DNA of 64,000 nucleotides. Source: a virus. A model generated the notes under the pieces. The model was not told the DNA's origin. It saw only the letters and a program-made list of their open reading frames with translations, and did no database searches. The stretch spans positions 62,001 to 126,000 of the IMG/VR virus record IMGVR_UViG_3300025309_000006, one strand, 5' to 3'. Shown here piece after piece: positions 59,402 to 64,000 of the stretch. Every line of letters begins with the position of its first letter. Position 1 is the stretch's first letter. Both the position numbers and the translations under genes were made by a program.

Positions 59402-61010
59402 TGTCAATCACCTCTATATTAAAATCTGGTTCGGGGATATAATCCGATTCCAAAATTTCTTCCATAATTTCATCAACAGAACGTAAATATTTTTGACTAT
59501 TTTGATTAATAGCATCTGGTATTTGCTTGCGTAAAGGTTTGGTTGGAGGATCACATTTAATAATAGATATACTTTTTTCACTTTTGTATAAAAATCTACA
59601 GAGTGCATGATATTTAGGAAGATTAAGAATAGCATATCTGTTAGACATATCTTTTTCTTCATCTCCTGTTTCAAATTCTTTAAACAGTGTTTGTGCTCCT
59701 CCTCTACCTATAGCAAAAGATATAATCTGAGGTTGTACTTCTAACATCATTCTAATAAGTGATTGAATTTGAGTTTGTTCTGGAGACTGGAAGAAAAAAT
59801 GTAAGCATAGTCGGTATTTTCTTGCTTCTGTTAAAATTTCTTCAATTCCAGCCTCATTTGACAAATACATTTGGGGTTCGTCAAGAAAAAGCATGAAAAT
59901 CCTCCTTTTATTTTTATCTGTAATATCAAATCTTGATAAAGCTGCAATCCAAAACTTAGAAATAATTAGAGGGATCAGTATCTCAATATTAACTTTTCCG
60001 ACAGCAACTTTTGGGGCTTTAATTAAAAGTATTTTTCCTTCATCCATTATCGTCCTGAAGTCAATAGTAGATTTGTTTTGACATATAATTGATTTCAAAT
60101 AATCATTATTAGTAAGATTTCCTACTTTGTTTAACAATGGTTTAATCATATCTCTTTTAACTGATGGAGGTTGGGCTTCAAATCTGTCCCAATATCTAAC
60201 AACAGAAGCGTTCCTTTTGTTTTTTCTTAAAGACTTTACTATTTGTTCACGATATTCTACTTCAGTTAACATTTTGATAATTCCTAAAAGAGTTTTAGGA
60301 TAATCAGTTTGTTTAAGAATCGCGTTCAATGAATTTGATAAAAGATCCTCACTTGCAAAACCTATTTGTTCTCCGAATCTTTTTTTGAAAAATGAAATTA
60401 TCTCTGCATGAATAAAGTGGGGAAACTGTTTCTCAACTTTTTCATCAAATTCTAAGAGATTAATTCCTGGAAGAAAATCTTTATTGGAAAAGTCTAATAA
60501 AACAACATCCTCTAATCTATTTTCTGGGATAGACATTAAAATATTGTCAATTAATGCTCCATCTGCTACGTCTATAACACAAAATCCTGCGGTATTGAAA
60601 TTTTGTAAATTGTTAATTTTAGATATTTGGATTGCAATATTTTCAGCCAAATTTGTCTTGCCACTCCCAGGTGAACCCACGTATATAGAATTTTTGCTAA
60701 GGTCGTCAAAATGATCTATAGGATAACTAATTACATTTTTTGTATTTAAATCTTTGCCCATTACTATACCATTACCTTTGAGTAAAAATTTACTAGGTTT
60801 TAACACTACCCTATCTCCTAACGAATTTTTATCATCGCCAAACTTCAAATTAGGTAATTTATAATCTGGAATACCTTGACCTAAAATACCATTTGAAATC
60901 ATTTGAACTGTATAACCAAGACATCCTAACACAAATTTACTGCTATATAGAGCAGAATATTTTCCTGATTTAATGGTTAAGTCTTTAATCTTATTAATTT
61001 TATCTCCCAC
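59307..61010 (-). CDS. VirD4/TraG-like coupling ATPase
   Basis: 567 residues, minus strand; GTG 61010 has AAAGGGG nine bases upstream, an in-frame TTG 61019 is closer than ideal. Walker A GSPGSGKTN (~112-120), Walker B IFMLFLDEPQMYL (~370-382), and an ARKYRLCLHFFFQSPEQ motif after it, as in type IV secretion coupling/HerA-FtsK ATPases. No N-terminal membrane helices. The C-terminal ~100 residues are acidic. Couples DNA substrates to the secretion channel. Overlaps both neighbours. Confidence 0.85.
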   Translation of the reverse strand: MGDKINKIKDLTIKSGKYSALYSSKFVLGCLGYTVQMISNGILGQGIPDYKLPNLKFGDDKNSLGDRVVLKPSKFLLKGNGIVMGKDLNTKNVISYPIDHFDDLSKNSIYVGSPGSGKTNLAENIAIQISKINNLQNFNTAGFCVIDVADGALIDNILMSIPENRLEDVVLLDFSNKDFLPGINLLEFDEKVEKQFPHFIHAEIISFFKKRFGEQIGFASEDLLSNSLNAILKQTDYPKTLLGIIKMLTEVEYREQIVKSLRKNKRNASVVRYWDRFEAQPPSVKRDMIKPLLNKVGNLTNNDYLKSIICQNKSTIDFRTIMDEGKILLIKAPKVAVGKVNIEILIPLIISKFWIAALSRFDITDKNKRRIFMLFLDEPQMYLSNEAGIEEILTEARKYRLCLHFFFQSPEQTQIQSLIRMMLEVQPQIISFAIGRGGAQTLFKEFETGDEEKDMSNRYAILNLPKYHALCRFLYKSEKSISIIKCDPPTKPLRKQIPDAINQNSQKYLRSVDEIMEEILESDYIPEPDFNIEVIDNDQQRFDVGKIDFGTKVRPFNGERFRDNKKY

Positions 61011-62511
61011 TATACTCAACCCCTTTCATTTCTTCGTAATTAGTGTTGAATAGAAGATATTCTTTATCATCAAATATTGGTCTAAAAGCATATTGCTTAG
61101 TTCCTATAGTCATCCAACCTTGTCCTTTCTCAATTCTAGATAAGTAGTCAATAATGTGAGGTGGTATATTCATATAATTACTAATATGTTGCAACTCTAA
61201 AGAAGTTAAATGAAGAATTAAAGTATTGGCACAATTTTTAATAATTAATTCAATATCATCCTTAGAGCAATCAGTGAGGTTCTGGGTGCAAACAAAAATG
61301 CCCACCCCTCTCTTACGATAACCTTTAGCAATTGCTACAACTCTCTTAATTACTGCATCCGTTTTTAAAATATTCCATGCTTCATCAATTACAATAAGAC
61401 AATCTTTAAATTCAGTTTTGAGTAAGAACTTTTCAAAATCCTTAGATATAATAACAATATTCCTTGAAGTTAATTTAGCATATTCACCAGTGATATCAAG
61501 AATATAAATTTTCTTATGTGCAGATATTTTCTTTATAATTGACTTTACTGCAAAACTCTTGCCACTTCCTGAAATTCCAAAAATGAAAAATGAATTATTA
61601 AATGTCTCTGCAAAGTTAATTTTAATTAATTGATGGTTTTGATAATCATATCCAATAGTAATACCTTTGCCGGAAACATATCTTACAAATGGATAGAAAT
61701 TACTAATTGCACTTGTTAAAAATACTTTTAACTCCTTTACATGATCAATTTCTTTGTATGCTCTGAAATTCTTGAAACAATTAAAATGTTCACAATTAGC
61801 AAACTTAAATCTTATCTGCATACCATCTAAAAGCATAGATATTTGCTTTGTTTTTGTTTCTAATTGTTCAAGTGTTTGTCCTTTAATTAAGATATATAAT
61901 CCAACCATGCAAAGTTTTTCTTCATTTCCCATAAGATCAACCATTGTTTTTTGTAACTTCTCTACAATTTCATCTTCTACAAAAAACTCTTGATTTGGGT
62001 TCTTTGAGGCTTTCCAATTTACATTTGCTTCAGTAGTATCAATTCTTTTTTTTACGGCCTTTACAGCCTCTTCTTGTGGCAATGGAAAGATAGTAATAGC
62101 AATCTCAGTGTCAGGAATCATTAGATTGTTTATGAATCCCACAGAAAGCATTTGAGGATATTGGATAACTTTAATTAATTTAGCAAAATATTTTTCATTG
62201 TTTTCAGTGACAGAAATATACTTCCTAAATTCTTTAATTTGGATATTGCTTGAAGTTGAACATTCAGATTGAGCATAGTCCATTCCCGAATTACGCAGGT
62301 TTTCACAAATATCAGAATTGGTAATTAGATAATAACTTGATTCGTTTATTTGTGTATCTTTGTTTAAATAATTTAAATCAGTTTTACAAATTATCCTTGA
62401 TGAATCATTTAGAGAATTTAGCAAATATTTAAACTTGGATCTGAGTAATATTTGATCTTCTTTTGTTGCTAAAAGATAGTTTGCTTTTGGGTAAAGTTGA
62501 TATTGAAACAT
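61000..62511 (-). CDS. VirB4-like conjugation ATPase
   Basis: 503 residues, minus strand. The C-terminal half is an ATPase: Walker A GISGSGKSFAVK (~314), KKIYILDITGEYAKL, Walker B CLIVIDEAWNIL (~374), RKRGVGIFVCTQNLTD and SLELQHISNYMNIP, all standard VirB4/TraE features. The N-terminal half is the pilus-assembly domain, with VDLMGNEEKLCMVGLYILIKG. Starts inside the 3' end of the PrgI gene (83-base overlap). Powers channel assembly. Confidence 0.9.
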   Translation of the reverse strand: MFQYQLYPKANYLLATKEDQILLRSKFKYLLNSLNDSSRIICKTDLNYLNKDTQINESSYYLITNSDICENLRNSGMDYAQSECSTSSNIQIKEFRKYISVTENNEKYFAKLIKVIQYPQMLSVGFINNLMIPDTEIAITIFPLPQEEAVKAVKKRIDTTEANVNWKASKNPNQEFFVEDEIVEKLQKTMVDLMGNEEKLCMVGLYILIKGQTLEQLETKTKQISMLLDGMQIRFKFANCEHFNCFKNFRAYKEIDHVKELKVFLTSAISNFYPFVRYVSGKGITIGYDYQNHQLIKINFAETFNNSFFIFGISGSGKSFAVKSIIKKISAHKKIYILDITGEYAKLTSRNIVIISKDFEKFLLKTEFKDCLIVIDEAWNILKTDAVIKRVVAIAKGYRKRGVGIFVCTQNLTDCSKDDIELIIKNCANTLILHLTSLELQHISNYMNIPPHIIDYLSRIEKGQGWMTIGTKQYAFRPIFDDKEYLLFNTNYEEMKGVEYSGR

Positions 62512-62776
62512 TTTGTTTTGTCATTCCTTTCCACTTAAATTTAAAGAAAGATACTACTCCTTGGTCTATATCTGTTTTCGTAAGAATTGCTGTAGGAATA
62601 CCAATATTTGGTAATATAAATAATTTTAAATAAATAGGTAAAGTTGTATTAAAAACCGATAATCCAAGTATAACCCCACCTATTAAATAAATAGTTTGTT
62701 TCCCTGTAAGTCCATAAAATATTTCATCCTTCATTTCAATAATTTGATTTGTGTCGAACATTTCAGTATTTAACAT
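62429..62776 (-). CDS. PrgI family conjugation protein
   Basis: 115 residues, minus strand, ATG directly after AAGGAGGTAATTTA. N-terminal MFDTNQIIEMKDEIFYGLTGKQ leads to two hydrophobic segments (TIYLIGGVILGLSVF; LPIYLKLFILPNIGIPTAIL) and ends FFKFKWKGM...KSKLSFS. This is the PrgI/VirB3-type organisation of Gram-positive conjugation systems. The last ~28 codons overlap VirB4. The tail RRSNITQIQV is basic. Confidence 0.82.
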   Translation of the reverse strand: MLNTEMFDTNQIIEMKDEIFYGLTGKQTIYLIGGVILGLSVFNTTLPIYLKLFILPNIGIPTAILTKTDIDQGVVSFFKFKWKGMTKQNVSISTLPKSKLSFSNKRRSNITQIQV

Positions 62777-62780
62777 TAAA

Positions 62781-63776
62781 TTACCTCCTTCTACTCGCTC
62801 CTCTTCTTGAAGACATCATACCTCCCATTCTACCAAATCCACTATATCTAATAAGTTTTCTAGGGCTTAATCCATATTTTATCTCTCTAAACATAGCAAC
62901 TGGATTCGGAGCTTGGTGTCCATAACTAATCCATTGTTGAACATATGAAGGTGCTTTTAGCATAAATGATCCTGCCGATATACAAAGCATAATATGATAA
63001 AGTCCTCCGTGATTTGATTTTGATATTGAAGACTCAAATCCTAACCAAATCACCATAATAATCGCATGGATAATTGGAGCAATTAAGTTATCTAATAATT
63101 CATCAATCCATACCTGTCTCATATTTTGATGTTTGGGAAATAAACATAGATAGAAAAATATAGGTGCTGTAGCAACTAGAAACATAATAGAAATCATTCT
63201 CATGAAATAAAACCATATTAAATTGACTAATATCATTGCAAAAATTAAAGTGAATATAATTAGACCTAAACCATACTGTGGAGTTAAAGCTCTGACCATT
63301 TGTGCTTCTGAACCGCCTAGAGATAGAATAACAATGGTAAATTTGTTTGTTGCATCTATTATCATTGGAAGTGCAATTATTGCAATATTTACAATGACCA
63401 TTGATTGAGCTATCTTCACAATATATTCTGTACTCTGATATTTACTACTTTTATTCATAATTTGCATAATTCCAAAATATACAATTCCTGCTATTGAGAA
63501 TGTCATTATGATCTTTAAGAAGAAATAGTATAAAGATAATATTGTAGGATTTTCTGCCAATACATTAGGCGTGTGAAGAAATAATTGTGTAAAATTTTGA
63601 ACTAGAGAATCAGTAATAAAATGTTCTAATCTTCCATTTACTGTAGAAATATCTTGAGGTGTAGGTGCATTAAATAAAGCATCATTAACATTTTGAACTG
63701 TTTCTAGGGATGGAGGTGTGATAAAAAATTTAATTATAGCATCTCCTGCTTCTCCAACAGTGAGCAATGGAATCAT
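62781..63776 (-). CDS. VirB6/TrbL-like polytopic membrane protein
   Basis: 331 residues, minus strand. About six hydrophobic segments (residues ~82-105, 120-145, 165-190, 190-215, 230-250, 255-275), including IIFTLIFAMILVNLIWFYFMRMISIMF, where the invariant Trp/Tyr-rich pattern fits the VirB6/TrbL core. The C-terminus is glycine/arginine-rich (MGGMMSSRRGASRRR). Stops four bases before PrgI, so they are coupled. Inner-membrane channel component. Confidence 0.8.
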   Translation of the reverse strand: MIPLLTVGEAGDAIIKFFITPPSLETVQNVNDALFNAPTPQDISTVNGRLEHFITDSLVQNFTQLFLHTPNVLAENPTILSLYYFFLKIIMTFSIAGIVYFGIMQIMNKSSKYQSTEYIVKIAQSMVIVNIAIIALPMIIDATNKFTIVILSLGGSEAQMVRALTPQYGLGLIIFTLIFAMILVNLIWFYFMRMISIMFLVATAPIFFYLCLFPKHQNMRQVWIDELLDNLIAPIIHAIIMVIWLGFESSISKSNHGGLYHIMLCISAGSFMLKAPSYVQQWISYGHQAPNPVAMFREIKYGLSPRKLIRYSGFGRMGGMMSSRRGASRRR

Positions 63777-63806
63777 CCCCTTTATGAAGTTATAATAATT
63801 TTAATC

Positions 63807-64000
63807 TTAAAATTTTGGCATTGTTGGAAATACTCCTTTAAGTATTGTCCAGACAATCTTCACTACCCAAGGCCCAACAATTATAGTTATACATCCACGG
63901 ATTACCGATTCCTTAAGCTCTTTGGATTGAGCTTTCCAATTTCCATTTCCAATGACATCCATGACACCAGCCCAGACTATCATGATCATAGCTAAACCAA
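63807..64000 (-). CDS. Small membrane protein, VirB2/pilin-like (5' partial)
   Basis: Minus strand; the frame is open to the right window edge, so the start is missing. Visible: GLAMIMIVWAGVMDVIGNGN, then a helical KAQSKELKESVIRGC and a hydrophobic ITIIVGPWVVKIVWTIL. Two short hydrophobic stretches around a charged loop and location just before VirB6 fit the VirB2/TrbC-like pilin of Gram-positive conjugation operons. The call is by position and topology. Confidence 0.5.
   Translation of the reverse strand, partial: GLAMIMIVWAGVMDVIGNGNWKAQSKELKESVIRGCITIIVGPWVVKIVWTILKGVFPTMPKF

Noticed and set aside
1-64000. tRNA and rRNA genes
   Set aside because: No cloverleaf with a GGTTCGA-type T loop or conserved rRNA blocks was recognised by eye. 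A tRNA scan would be decisive.
58634-64000. Defence island reading of the ATPase operon (for example HerA-nuclease system)
   Set aside because: PrgI, a VirB6-like polytopic protein, VirB4 and VirD4 in this order with a replication-relaxation protein are a conjugation set; defence HerA systems lack PrgI and VirB6.

Overview
The window is strongly A+T-rich, with AGGAGG-type ribosome binding sites, frequent TTG/GTG starts, AGA-rich arginine usage, and a surface protein and endolysin carrying CWB2-like (clostridial cell-wall-binding) sequence. It looks like a large extrachromosomal element or prophage of a Clostridium-like Firmicute. Identification is by inspection only; no database search was run.

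Layout. (1) 1-5600: part of a phage structural module (Ig-domain virion protein, candidate tail-completion proteins, tail tube with a C-terminal Ig-like domain, tail collar protein). (2) 5700-16700: an accessory block with a Zn-ribbon/Vsr-like homing endonuclease, a BRO/KilAC antirepressor, a RusA-like resolvase, an SF2 helicase, a secreted three-repeat CWB2 surface protein, a T5orf172-type GIY-YIG protein, an XRE regulator with a divergent promoter region, and a second Zn-ribbon nuclease. (3) 16700-40120: a lipoprotein, then the tail operon: a roughly 1,974-residue tape measure protein split by a ~319-nt ORF-less intervening sequence (probably a group I intron), tail-tip and hub proteins, a glycosidase-like tail protein, fibre and fibre-assembly proteins, a NodB-like deacetylase spike, then amidase and two holin-type proteins. 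An HNH homing endonuclease gene here is interrupted by a tnpB-only IS605-family element. (4) 40400-54500: an early or accessory region of mostly small unknown genes, with HNH and GIY-YIG endonucleases, an antirepressor-like/nuclease fusion, a RepL-like winged-helix protein, two transglutaminase-like paralogues, an RNase H, a P-loop protein, a putative ADP-ribosyltransferase and a duplicated zinc/HTH regulator. (5) 55100-64000: a large Vsr-like homing endonuclease, then a minus-strand operon of conjugation type: DGQHR/DndB-like protein, replication-relaxation protein, VirD4-like and VirB4-like ATPases, PrgI, a VirB6/TrbL-like membrane protein and a VirB2-like small protein cut by the window edge.

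How it fits together. The most striking feature is a complete-looking tailed-phage tail and lysis module on the same molecule as a Gram-positive type IV secretion gene set and a plasmid-type replication-initiator candidate. This suggests a phage-plasmid with conjugation machinery. The element is also heavily loaded with selfish DNA: about ten homing-endonuclease-like genes of four nuclease types, an intron, and a TnpB element nested inside one of the endonuclease genes. Several leaders (CWB2 protein, lipoprotein, holin) contain sequence complementary to their own Shine-Dalgarno, and a 37-nt hairpin sequence occurs twice, 31 kb apart.
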